The notes under the pieces were generated by a model. That model did no database searches. It was not told the origin of the DNA and saw nothing but the letters and a program-made list of their open reading frames with translations. DNA of 21,969 nucleotides from Candidatus Saccharimonadia bacterium. GTDB taxonomy: Bacteria; Patescibacteriota; Saccharimonadia; Saccharimonadales; Saccharimonadaceae. The stretch spans positions 1-21,969 of the forward strand of contig JALRDS010000006.1 in the NCBI GenBank assembly GCA_023259925.1, read 5' to 3'. The translations under genes and the position numbers were made by a program. Below, piece after piece: positions 1-6,326 of this stretch (the first letter of the stretch is position 1; the number at the start of each line of letters is the position of its first letter).

Positions 1-1277
1 AAGTCCATACCCTGGCCGAACGTCATATTTGAATATCGCACCGCATTACCCTCTGTTTCGGATGGCGAAATGATACGGCCAGCACTCTCGCCATATACCT
101 CTATGCCGGTTTTTTGCCCAAGTCGAAACTTGTCATATAAGTAGTGGTACATCGTATCACGGGCAGTTCGGTTAATACTGCCATCACCCAAACGCTCGGC
201 TATTGTTACCATACCAGTATTTAGCGACCAGTTTAAGGCGTGCTGCATCGTAATAGTTCCCGTCTGGCCTTTACTTGCGTTAGAGATCACACGGTCATCA
301 ACACGTATGTAATCGGTATTATTGTAGGTTGAATCAGGACTAATAACACCCTTATCGATACCCGTTGCAAGCGTGAAGGTCTTCATCACCGACCCAGGTT
401 CATATGGTGTCGCCACTACTCCATTGTTCACCTGCGCAAAGCTTTGTATTTTGTTTAGTTCACCTGGATTATACGTAGGCAGGTTGGCCATTGCCATGAC
501 GTTGCCGTTGTTCGGATCCATTACAATCACACTACCCGCATCGGCACCTGATTTTTTTATCCCCTTAGCTAGAGCAAGTTCAGCATACGCCTGAACTGAT
601 CTATCAAGTGTTAGGGCAATGTTTTTACCATTTTTAGCTGGAATATTAATATTTTTATCACCGATAGTAAGTGGCACATTCGCTACATCGGTAACTGACT
701 GCAGCAACCCATCAGTTCCCTTTAGCTGCTCATCAAACATCCCCTCAATGCCGTACTGTCCAACACCATCGGCATCTACAAATCCGAGTGTCTGAGCGGC
801 TAAGCTACCCTCTGGGTACACCCTGGCTGACTCAGCCTGAAAACCAATACCTTTTAATTTTTTTTCTCGAACCAACTGTGCCTGTGTGTAGCTAACTTTT
901 TTCGCAACCACCACATACCGTGTGTCTTCTTGGTATACGCTGTCTTCATATCCTTTTACGGTATTACCGCCTACAATCTGTCGGATTGTCTTTACAACTT
1001 TTTCAGGTTCATCAACAATTTCTGGGTCAACAAACATGGTATATACAGTCTGATTAAGCACAGCTTTTACTGGCTTACCGTCGTCCATTACATATAGTTC
1101 CCCGCGCATAGCCGGAATTATCAAACGTTTTTCCTGTTCTTGTCTTGCAAGCGCTACGTATTTACTATGGTCGATAACTTGTAGCTGAAATAACCGAATC
1201 ACAAAAATGGCCAGCACTATCATAGACAGTGTGGCCAAAATGCGGATACGGCGATTTGCTAGTACATCTGTTGGCAT
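1..1277 (-). CDS. ftsI: FtsI/PBP2-type peptidoglycan transpeptidase, C-terminus cut by window edge
   Basis: This is a class B penicillin-binding protein that cross-links septal peptidoglycan during division, anchored in the membrane with its catalytic domain outside. The frame is open from ATG at 1277 to the left edge, about 425 codons. Residues 12-30 form a membrane segment (ILATLSMIVLAIFVIRLF), followed by a dimerisation-type region (IPAMRGELYV). The transpeptidase domain shows the SxxK motif EPGSVMKTF, with catalytic Ser296, and the SxN motif SLNTG, with Ser351. The KTG motif would lie past the window edge. It starts 11 bases after ftsL ends and has no clear SD site. The position after mraZ-rsmH-ftsL is the usual place for ftsI. 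Family is certain; FtsI versus another class B PBP rests on this context. Confidence 0.93.
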   Translation of the reverse strand, partial: MPTDVLANRRIRILATLSMIVLAIFVIRLFQLQVIDHSKYVALARQEQEKRLIIPAMRGELYVMDDGKPVKAVLNQTVYTMFVDPEIVDEPEKVVKTIRQIVGGNTVKGYEDSVYQEDTRYVVVAKKVSYTQAQLVREKKLKGIGFQAESARVYPEGSLAAQTLGFVDADGVGQYGIEGMFDEQLKGTDGLLQSVTDVANVPLTIGDKNINIPAKNGKNIALTLDRSVQAYAELALAKGIKKSGADAGSVIVMDPNNGNVMAMANLPTYNPGELNKIQSFAQVNNGVVATPYEPGSVMKTFTLATGIDKGVISPDSTYNNTDYIRVDDRVISNASKGQTGTITMQHALNWSLNTGMVTIAERLGDGSINRTARDTMYHYLYDKFRLGQKTGIEVYGESAGRIISPSETEGNAVRYSNMTFGQGMD

Positions 1278-1288
1278 TACATAATGGT

Positions 1289-1645
1289 TTAATTATTAAC
1301 GTATGAAGGTGCTTCAGGCGAAACCATCGCCCGTGCAACACTACTGTCACGCACTTCACTTAGTGCAGTCAGCTTAGCGTTTTCGACCTCAAGATTCACC
1401 TGCTCTTCTTCAAGCCGAGTAATCTGACTAGAAATCTTTTCAGTTTCATAGTCATAGCTCGTTGCTTTAATAGCCTGGGTTAAGTATATCAAGCCGAGCA
1501 CAGTTATCATAAGCGCAACAAGTACAGTATGAGTGACTGGGCCAAGTTTGATACTCGAAACGAATGCAACGCTATTTTGGTTGCGATTCATACCAGAGCG
1601 ACGTCGGGCAGCATACTGGCTTCGATTGTAGTGTGAGTGTGACAT
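1289..1645 (-). CDS. ftsL: FtsL-like divisome membrane protein
   Basis: This is a small bitopic division protein between rsmH and ftsI. FtsL normally pairs with FtsB/DivIC by coiled coil and controls septal wall synthesis. From ATG 1645 the product is 118 residues. It has a basic N-terminus (AARRRSGMNRN), one membrane segment (VLVALMITVLGLIYLTQAI) and then a charged coiled-coil stretch (ITRLEEEQVNLEVENAKL). FtsL sequences are poorly conserved, so the name rests on topology and position. The frame stays open upstream to a TTG at 1705, inside a hairpin loop. I prefer ATG 1645 because the extra 20 residues look non-coding. That ATG has no SD site and no -10 box nearby; it is preceded by CCACCACCACT, so how it is initiated is unclear. 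Confidence 0.75.
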   Translation of the reverse strand: MSHSHYNRSQYAARRRSGMNRNQNSVAFVSSIKLGPVTHTVLVALMITVLGLIYLTQAIKATSYDYETEKISSQITRLEEEQVNLEVENAKLTALSEVRDSSVARAMVSPEAPSYVNN

Positions 1646-1682
1646 AGTGGTGGTGGTTTTTATGTTTGTTTTACTCAAGCGT

Positions 1683-1720
1683 GAGTATCCCTGGTGCAGT
1701 AACAATGACCAGAGATACTC
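1683..1720 (-). promoter_or_regulatory. Hairpin in the ftsL leader
   Basis: GAGTATCCCTGGT (1683-1695) and ACCAGAGATACTC (1708-1720) pair over 13 positions with one mismatch, around a 12-base loop. No U-run follows on either strand, so it does not look like an intrinsic terminator. It lies between the possible 21-codon peptide and the ftsL start. It could control ftsL translation or mRNA processing; this is inference. Confidence 0.5.
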
Positions 1721-1735
1721 GACACGAGAGGAGTG

Positions 1736-1801
1736 TTATTGGAATCGTACAGTAACTTTTTGTTCTACTGATTGACTCTGTACTGGGATGTGAATAGGCA
1801 T
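1736..1801 (-). CDS. Possible 21-aa peptide between rsmH and ftsL
   Basis: A short frame begins at ATG 1801 and ends at TAA 1738-1736, with predicted product MPIHIPVQSQSVEQKVTVRF plus a final Q. It starts 26 bases after the rsmH stop. A strong SD-like AAGGAAGG sits about nine bases upstream, better than that of most genes here. A 13-bp hairpin follows 15 bases after its stop, then ftsL. It may be a leader peptide coupling rsmH and ftsL expression, or a chance frame. There is no recognisable family and the peptide is not hydrophobic. Confidence 0.35.
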   Translation of the reverse strand: MPIHIPVQSQSVEQKVTVRFQ

Positions 1802-1827
1802 TTTTTGGCCCTTCCTTGTTTTTTGTT

Positions 1828-2730
1828 TTATTTTTTCACAGCGACTCGAAGCTTTGCACTTCTTGATCGCGGGTTGTGAACATCGTAATGTGACCCTTCA
1901 CTCGGTTTTTTCGTAAGAATGTCCAGTTCGGCCTCTAAACCAGCTTCAGACTGTTCTTTGAAATAGCGCTTCACCAAACGGTCTTCAAGGCTATGAAAAC
2001 TGATTACCCCTACCCTGCCATGCCGTTCAAGCAAATTAGGTAGTAGTGGTAGCAATTTCTCAATTTGGCCCAACTCGTCATTGGTGGCAATCCTGAGTGC
2101 TTGAAAGGTACGCGTTGCGGGGTGGATTCGTTGCCACTTACCGCGGTGCTCAGATAGTATCAGCGCAGATAACTGTTCGGTTGAGTGAAAGGGCCTACTT
2201 CGTACGATTGCTTTTGCAATTCGTCGAGCAAAACCGATTTTCTCTTCACCGTACTCTACGATAATACGAGCGAGTTCGCCTTCAGACGATCGATTCACGA
2301 TATCCGCGGCTGACAGTGCAGCGCTCGGATCCATTCGCATATCGAGTGGTCCATCTTTAGAGAACGAAAATCCTCGCTCAGCCCTATCGAGCTGTGGTGA
2401 CGACACCCCGAGATCCACAAGTATCATAGAGAACTTCTTTCCTTCTTCCTGCAGCTGCTTGGCAGCTGATAAGAAGTCGGTATGAAGTAATCTGGCTCCC
2501 GTATCCTTGAATGAACTGAGTTCTTTAATCGCGTTTTCATCGCGATCAACTAACACAGCTCCTGTCGGATTTTTTGTATGCTCCAAGATGACAGATGCAT
2601 GACCGCCATAGCCAGCAGTTAAGTCTAAATATGACTCGCCTACTTTTGGCGATAATAACTCAGTCGTACGATCGAGGAGAACAGGAACATGTAAAGCATG
2701 ATTATGTGGTGGATGTGCTTTAATACTCAT
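1828..2730 (-). CDS. rsmH: 16S rRNA (cytosine(1402)-N4)-methyltransferase RsmH
   Basis: RsmH (MraW) transfers a methyl group from S-adenosylmethionine to N4 of C1402 in the 16S rRNA, tuning the ribosomal P site. The 300-residue product has the usual family length. Visible signatures are the N-terminal HVPVLLDRTTELL, the SAM-binding YLDLTAGYGGHASVILE, the family motif DLGVSSPQLDRAERGFSF followed by DMRM, and the C-terminal GVISFHSLEDRLVKRYFK. It is the second conserved gene of the division cluster, but unusually 436 bases separate it from mraZ. A -10 box ten bases before the ATG suggests it can be transcribed on its own with a very short leader. Confidence 0.97.
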   Translation of the reverse strand: MSIKAHPPHNHALHVPVLLDRTTELLSPKVGESYLDLTAGYGGHASVILEHTKNPTGAVLVDRDENAIKELSSFKDTGARLLHTDFLSAAKQLQEEGKKFSMILVDLGVSSPQLDRAERGFSFSKDGPLDMRMDPSAALSAADIVNRSSEGELARIIVEYGEEKIGFARRIAKAIVRSRPFHSTEQLSALILSEHRGKWQRIHPATRTFQALRIATNDELGQIEKLLPLLPNLLERHGRVGVISFHSLEDRLVKRYFKEQSEAGLEAELDILTKKPSEGSHYDVHNPRSRSAKLRVAVKK

Positions 2731-3166
2731 AATAATAGACAGTATAGCATTTTACCTCTGTTATAACGAGCCGTTAGGCAAGTTTTAAAAGGATAATGTC
2801 TAATCTCAAATTTACTTCGAGATTTGTCTTACGGGGCAAGCCCCTTATCTATCATTCGAGATCACCAAACTGACAACCGAGAGCTGTTTGTTTTCGCAGG
2901 TTGTGTTTGTTTTTGTGTATAAGTTGTTTTCATCCAGTTGTAGTTAGTAGTATCCGTGTCGGATGCATACCGGGCTGAATGAAAATTGAGAGACTTATGT
3001 GTGAGGTGGAGTTTTTTTGGGAGGTGTGTTTTAAGGAAGGTACTAGGCTAAAGTTTAATGTGCTAGCCCAGGTGCACGCTCCACGGTTATCAGATTGGTA
3101 ATCTCGAGGTATTTTACGTTCGTTAGATAAATTGTTAACGTACTGTCAAAAACGCCGGTAAATAAT
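2731..3166. other. 436-bp gene-free stretch between mraZ and rsmH with several hairpins
   Basis: No convincing gene is seen on either strand. The plus strand shows AATCTC/GAGATT (about 2802-2826) and GGGGCAAGCCCC (about 2833-2844), enclosed by GATAA/TTATC (about 2793-2850), which together could fold as a three-way junction. There are smaller hairpins ATCCG-TGT-CGGAT (about 2952-2964) and AGATT-GGT-AATCT (about 3092-3104). A DnaA-box-like TTATACACA lies on the minus strand at 2922-2914. I do not recognise RNase P RNA, tmRNA, 6S RNA or a known riboswitch. It could be a long untranslated region, a small RNA gene or decayed DNA. Confidence 0.4.
2741..2749 (-). promoter_or_regulatory. Extended -10 element for rsmH
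   Basis: TGCTATACT (minus strand) is an extended -10 element ending ten bases before the rsmH ATG at 2730. Initiation 6-8 bases downstream would leave a leader of only two to four bases. No convincing -35 is seen. Confidence 0.5.
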
Positions 3167-3517
3167 CTACAATGCTGAAATCCGCCAATACGCACCAGCT
3201 CGGACTGCAACTATGGTTCGGTCGATGTTCGCCCATTCCAATAAGTGCTGCTCTAGCGTGATACGCCCTTGTTTTTGGTCAAGCTCGGCTGAAGTCTTCC
3301 CCATTCGGAATTTTACGTTCAAGTCGGCTACTTCCTCGTCAAGGATGCTCCCCATCAAGGCTGGCTCTACTTGCTCATTCCACACGTTTAGTGAGTATAG
3401 GTGCAAGTAACTACCAAACCCACGAGTGATGACTACCCCGCTGGCTAATTCCTCTCGAAGCTCGGTCGGTATGGTTAACCGACGCTTATCATCAAGCTTT
3501 CGTTCGAAATAATCCAT
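3167..3517 (-). CDS. mraZ: Transcriptional regulator MraZ
   Basis: MraZ is a SpoVT/AbrB-fold DNA-binding protein that usually forms ring oligomers and regulates its own division/cell-wall operon. At 116 residues it is somewhat shorter than the roughly 140-150 usual. Both half-repeats are present: DDKRRLTIP at residues 9-17 and LDQKQGRITLEQHLLEWA at about 79-96, each carrying the D-x-K/Q-x-R-type DNA-binding loop. It is the first gene of the cluster. Upstream lie four AGTGGGTA-like boxes, probably its own operator, and a predicted leader of about 120 bases. The ATG at 3517 has no clear SD site but gives the right N-terminus for the family. Confidence 0.93.
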   Translation of the reverse strand: MDYFERKLDDKRRLTIPTELREELASGVVITRGFGSYLHLYSLNVWNEQVEPALMGSILDEEVADLNVKFRMGKTSAELDQKQGRITLEQHLLEWANIDRTIVAVRAGAYWRISAL

Positions 3518-3619
3518 CGCGTTTTTAGGGTGCCGTCTTCTCGCTGGCTATTTGGGCTAGCGTTAGCGTTGATTATTTATTAATGCAGTGGTGGTGTTTT
3601 TGTTTTTATCTGTGGGTGT

Positions 3620-3668
3620 TACCCACTTTTTTCCACTGATCCTATAGTACTACCCACTCATACCCACT
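3620..3668 (-). promoter_or_regulatory. MraZ operator: four AGTGGGTA-type boxes
   Basis: On the minus strand AGTGGGTA occurs at 3668-3661, 3658-3651 and 3627-3620, and a variant AGTGGAAA at 3637-3630. Starts are spaced 10, 21 and 10 bases, putting all boxes on the same face of the helix. Direct repeats of a GTGG-core motif at 10-bp spacing upstream of mraZ match the known binding pattern of MraZ proteins. The pairs flank the likely -10 element. A further inverted copy (TGTGGGTG, 3611-3618, plus strand) forms a short palindrome with the first box. Confidence 0.8.
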
Positions 3669-3673
3669 TGCAA
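3644..3673 (-). promoter_or_regulatory. Promoter of the mraZ cluster
   Basis: TTGCAA (3673-3668) and TACTAT (3649-3644) are separated by 18 bases on the minus strand. Initiation would fall near 3637, about 120 bases before mraZ. The MraZ boxes cover the spacer and the first transcribed bases, consistent with repression. Each hexamer matches consensus at only four of six positions. Confidence 0.5.
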
Positions 3674-3705
3674 GTACTTTTTTTGTTATTTTGCATAAAA
3701 AACAA

Positions 3706-3731
3706 AATTTTCCACATAATTGTGGAAAATT
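3706..3731 (-). terminator. Hairpin terminator after the small membrane protein gene
   Basis: AATTTTCCACA and TGTGGAAAATT form a perfect 11-bp stem around a four-base loop. On the minus strand it is followed by TTGTTTTTTATG, giving an AT-rich intrinsic-terminator-like element 23 bases after the gene ending at 3755 and just before the mraZ promoter. Each arm also contains TTTTCCACA, which fits the relaxed DnaA-box consensus TTWTNCACA. Confidence 0.55.
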
Positions 3732-3754
3732 AGGTCATATTACAGTAGTCGGTT

Positions 3755-3964
3755 CTATCGCTGCAAAAAGAACGTCGCAAGTGCTGTATCATACTCTGAG
3801 GTTACCTGTAGTGCAACCCAGATGCTCAGTATAAACAAATTAGCAAATACAGATACGGTAAGGACCGCGTCCTTAAAGTCTCGCTCAGTCTGAGCGATTG
3901 CACTAAAATTCACCTTATTTAAATGTTTTACTACTTTTGATGATTTCCGAACAGCTTCTTTCAT
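3755..3964 (-). CDS. Small single-span membrane protein, unknown function
   Basis: I do not recognise this 69-residue protein. It has a basic N-terminal third (MKEAVRKSSKVVKHLNKV), then an amphipathic stretch and one membrane segment at about residues 35-53 (VLTVSVFANLFILSIWVAL), with a short tail. The size and single span recall SecE, but the conserved SecE tryptophan-proline motif is absent. It lies between yvcK and the mraZ promoter and ends at a hairpin terminator. An extended -10 (TGGTACAGT) ends six bases before its ATG, so it is probably expressed from its own leaderless transcript. Confidence 0.7.
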   Translation of the reverse strand: MKEAVRKSSKVVKHLNKVNFSAIAQTERDFKDAVLTVSVFANLFILSIWVALQVTSEYDTALATFFLQR

Positions 3965-3970
3965 ACCTAT

Positions 3971-3979
3971 ACTGTACCA
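3971..3979 (-). promoter_or_regulatory. Extended -10 for the 69-aa gene
   Basis: TGGTACAGT on the minus strand, with six bases between the hexamer and the ATG at 3964. It fits the leaderless pattern seen at other unit starts in this window. Confidence 0.45.
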
Positions 3980-4029
3980 TGAGCGGCATTAATTACCCAA
4001 GGCACACATGCTAGCTTATTACCACGCTG

Positions 4030-5022
4030 TTACGTGAAGTATATTCGCATCAAGGCCTTTGCAACCGCATTGGCGTCATGACGGATTAAGGTACGAGTAT
4101 GCGCAATTGGGTCTGACGACTTTGTGTGTACCTGCTCGCTTGATATAAAGCTACCGCCAATAGCGCTATAGTGAGCCTCCTTTAAACGCTTGATGTCATA
4201 CTCAACCCCAAACTCACCTTCCTTGGAATACTTTGCTAGTAATTCTTTCGAGGCTGGCTGATTATTATACAGCACGTAATCAAGCGTACATCGACTGAAC
4301 CGTTCAATCTCATCGGCAAAATCAGCTACCGTAAAGCCATCGGTTTGACCAGGTTTAGTTACCAAGTTACATACATATACTTTTTTGGCCTGCGTTTGCT
4401 GGAGTGCTTCGCTCATACCGGGCACAATCAGTGCAGGCGCCAAGGAGCCATACATATTACCAGGAGCAATCACAACGATATCGGCATCGATAATTGCGTC
4501 GTAGGCTGCCGGGTTTAACTCTGGCGTGGGACGTAGTAGCATTTCAGGGCGCATATGCTCTCCAAAGTCCGCATGACCAATCTGAAACTCACCTTCTGTA
4601 ACCACTCCATCGGCCTGCTGCATCACAAGGGTGACTTTATCGAGCGTAACCGGGTGGACTTCACCTGTAATATTCAATACCTCCCCTGCTGTTTCGACAG
4701 CCTCTGCAAAGCTCCCAGTCATCTTTTCAAGTGCTGTGAGAAATAGATTACCGAATGCATGGCCCTCAAATGTACCGCCATCAAATCTATAGTTAAATAG
4801 GTCTCGAACCTGCGGTGATTCACTCAAGGCTACCAAGCACTGTCGCACATCACCCGGCGGCAGTACACCCAACTCATCGCGTAGCATCCCAGTTGACCCT
4901 CCGTCGTCTGCCATATTCACAAGGGCTGTAACATGCCGAGTGTACTGTTTTATGGCACTAAGTAACGTAAAACTGCCGGTACCCCCACCAATGACCGCCA
5001 TTTTAACACCAACCCTATCCAT
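4030..5022 (-). CDS. yvcK: YvcK/CofD-like UDP-sugar-binding regulator of cell envelope and carbon metabolism
   Basis: This is a member of the YvcK (gluconeogenesis factor) branch of the CofD fold. In Firmicutes and Mycobacterium such proteins bind UDP-GlcNAc-type nucleotide sugars and are needed for cell shape and growth on gluconeogenic carbon; they are not known enzymes. The 330 residues carry VIGGGTGS at 10-17, NMADDGGSTGMLRDELG at 36-52, and LPPGDVRQCLVAL soon after. The central IVVIAPGNMYGSLAPALIVPG is the expected second ligand-binding segment. The start lies four bases after the GH1 stop codon, behind a GGAGG SD site ten bases from the ATG, so the two genes are surely co-transcribed. 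Confidence 0.93.
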   Translation of the reverse strand: MDRVGVKMAVIGGGTGSFTLLSAIKQYTRHVTALVNMADDGGSTGMLRDELGVLPPGDVRQCLVALSESPQVRDLFNYRFDGGTFEGHAFGNLFLTALEKMTGSFAEAVETAGEVLNITGEVHPVTLDKVTLVMQQADGVVTEGEFQIGHADFGEHMRPEMLLRPTPELNPAAYDAIIDADIVVIAPGNMYGSLAPALIVPGMSEALQQTQAKKVYVCNLVTKPGQTDGFTVADFADEIERFSRCTLDYVLYNNQPASKELLAKYSKEGEFGVEYDIKRLKEAHYSAIGGSFISSEQVHTKSSDPIAHTRTLIRHDANAVAKALMRIYFT

Positions 5023-5026
5023 AGCG

Positions 5027-6283
5027 TTATATCCTCCGTATCTTCTTTACTACTTCACCGTAGCGCCTCGCACTACGTCGTACTGTACGTTCCTGAGTTG
5101 TGTAGTCAACTGCAAGTAACCCAAATCGTGGCCACTTGCCCTTGTCCCACTCAAAGTTATCCAGCAAACTCCAGTGCAAGTACCCCTGGAGCTCAACACC
5201 TTGTTTAAGTGCTCGTTGCATGGCCCCAAATGTTTCTTTTAACCACCATTGGCGCTTAGCGTCACTACTGTCTGCGCAGCCATTCTCGGTAATGATTATT
5301 GGTAATTTATACTTACGTGACAGCCGCTCTAGTACAAACTCCAAATCAGCCGGTGCCATATCCCACCCCATATCACTTACATGCTCATTAGGGTTGTGCG
5401 TACGATAGCCGTATACACGGTGAGAGAAATAGTAATTAACTGCCAGAAAATCACACTGCTTCACAACCCGTTTTAATACGTAGTCATCTTGCCCGTATTG
5501 CATTGCCTGAGCCGATTTTACCGACAATACTGCATCGTCACCCGGGTAGAAATAATTTGAGTTTTTTGCAATCGATACTTTATAGCGACTATGCAGTGAG
5601 TGAATCATCTTCGCGGTTTGGTTGTGAACCGAGATTAGATTGCGAAGTACCGTTAATGCTGCCCGCTTCGACTGCGCACCAGGCGGCCAGTGTCCTAGAT
5701 GGTAACTCTCAAACGCATACACTTCCGGCTCATTGATAGTGATAACGTAGCGTATATCACCTCCTAGTTCGGTGAGTATTTTTTCAGCAAATCTAATGAA
5801 GTACTTACTGTTTGAACGCTTTTCAAACCCACCCATCTCAGAAAACCATACCGGGACTGTGAAATGAAATAGCGTGAGCACCGGCTCGATACCCTGCTTC
5901 TTTAGCTTTGATACATATTCACGATAGTGGGCGATTGCTTGTGAGTCCCAACTGCCCATGTTTGGCTCGATACGAGACCATTCGACACTAAACCGTAACG
6001 CGTTCATATGTAGTGAGTGAGCTAGCTCGATATCTTCTTTATAGCGAGCATAGTGGTCGCTGGCACTGCCAGATACATAGTTATCTGGATTTTTCGCCTG
6101 CGCCTTAATATCATCCCAGTTATCTAGGTCCTTGTAATGATACTCAGCCTGTGCGGCAAGTGATTTTGCGTGCTCAAGCTCCCATACCGTCCATTGGTTA
6201 TGAGTATTCCCCTCTACCTGATGTGCACTTGTGCTTGCCCCCCACAAGAAGTCATGCGGAAATTCGGATTGTCGTATCGCCAT
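5027..6283 (-). CDS. Glycoside hydrolase family 1 (beta-glycosidase type)
   Basis: This is a retaining GH1 enzyme that should hydrolyse beta-linked glucosides or galactosides in the cytoplasm; no signal peptide is visible. The product is 418 residues, slightly shorter than the usual 440-480. The N-terminal FPHDFLWGASTSAHQVEG is the family signature. The acid/base glutamate is Glu185 in TINEPE and the nucleophile is Glu333 in ITENG. LHWSLLDNFEW near the C-terminus is the conserved sugar-binding segment. All catalytic residues are intact. The exact substrate cannot be told from sequence. It leads an operon with yvcK. A perfect TATAAT ends seven bases before the ATG. Confidence 0.95.
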   Translation of the reverse strand: MAIRQSEFPHDFLWGASTSAHQVEGNTHNQWTVWELEHAKSLAAQAEYHYKDLDNWDDIKAQAKNPDNYVSGSASDHYARYKEDIELAHSLHMNALRFSVEWSRIEPNMGSWDSQAIAHYREYVSKLKKQGIEPVLTLFHFTVPVWFSEMGGFEKRSNSKYFIRFAEKILTELGGDIRYVITINEPEVYAFESYHLGHWPPGAQSKRAALTVLRNLISVHNQTAKMIHSLHSRYKVSIAKNSNYFYPGDDAVLSVKSAQAMQYGQDDYVLKRVVKQCDFLAVNYYFSHRVYGYRTHNPNEHVSDMGWDMAPADLEFVLERLSRKYKLPIIITENGCADSSDAKRQWWLKETFGAMQRALKQGVELQGYLHWSLLDNFEWDKGKWPRFGLLAVDYTTQERTVRRSARRYGEVVKKIRRI

Positions 6284-6290
6284 CTTTCTT

Positions 6291-6296
6291 ATTATA
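6291..6296 (-). promoter_or_regulatory. -10 element for the GH1-yvcK operon
   Basis: TATAAT on the minus strand, seven bases before the ATG at 6283, so the transcript should begin at or beside the start codon. Confidence 0.6.
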
Positions 6297-6326
6297 CTAT
6301 GCAGCCATCACTCACAGCGAGATAGC

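Noticed and set aside
1646..1705. N-terminal extension of FtsL to the TTG at 1705
   Set aside because: The added residues include a run of four threonines and cross a hairpin loop. The ATG at 1645 gives a normal basic N-terminus. Kept as an alternative only.
2979..3101. 40-codon plus-strand frame in the mraZ-rsmH gap
   Set aside because: No SD site or -10 at useful distance, and no family resemblance. A frame this length is expected by chance in 436 bases.
1646..3600. CACCACCACT shared by the ftsL and mraZ leaders as a possible common regulatory site
   Set aside because: The motif is short and low in complexity, lies at different distances from the two starts, and occurs only twice.
2914..3731. 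Replication origin suggested by three DnaA-box-like 9-mers
   Set aside because: The boxes are few and far apart. No dnaA, dnaN or rpmH is nearby and there is no AT-rich unwinding element beside clustered boxes.
3755..3964. SecE for the 69-aa single-span protein
   Set aside because: The size and one membrane segment fit, but the conserved SecE core with Trp-Pro before the span is missing and no nusG is nearby.
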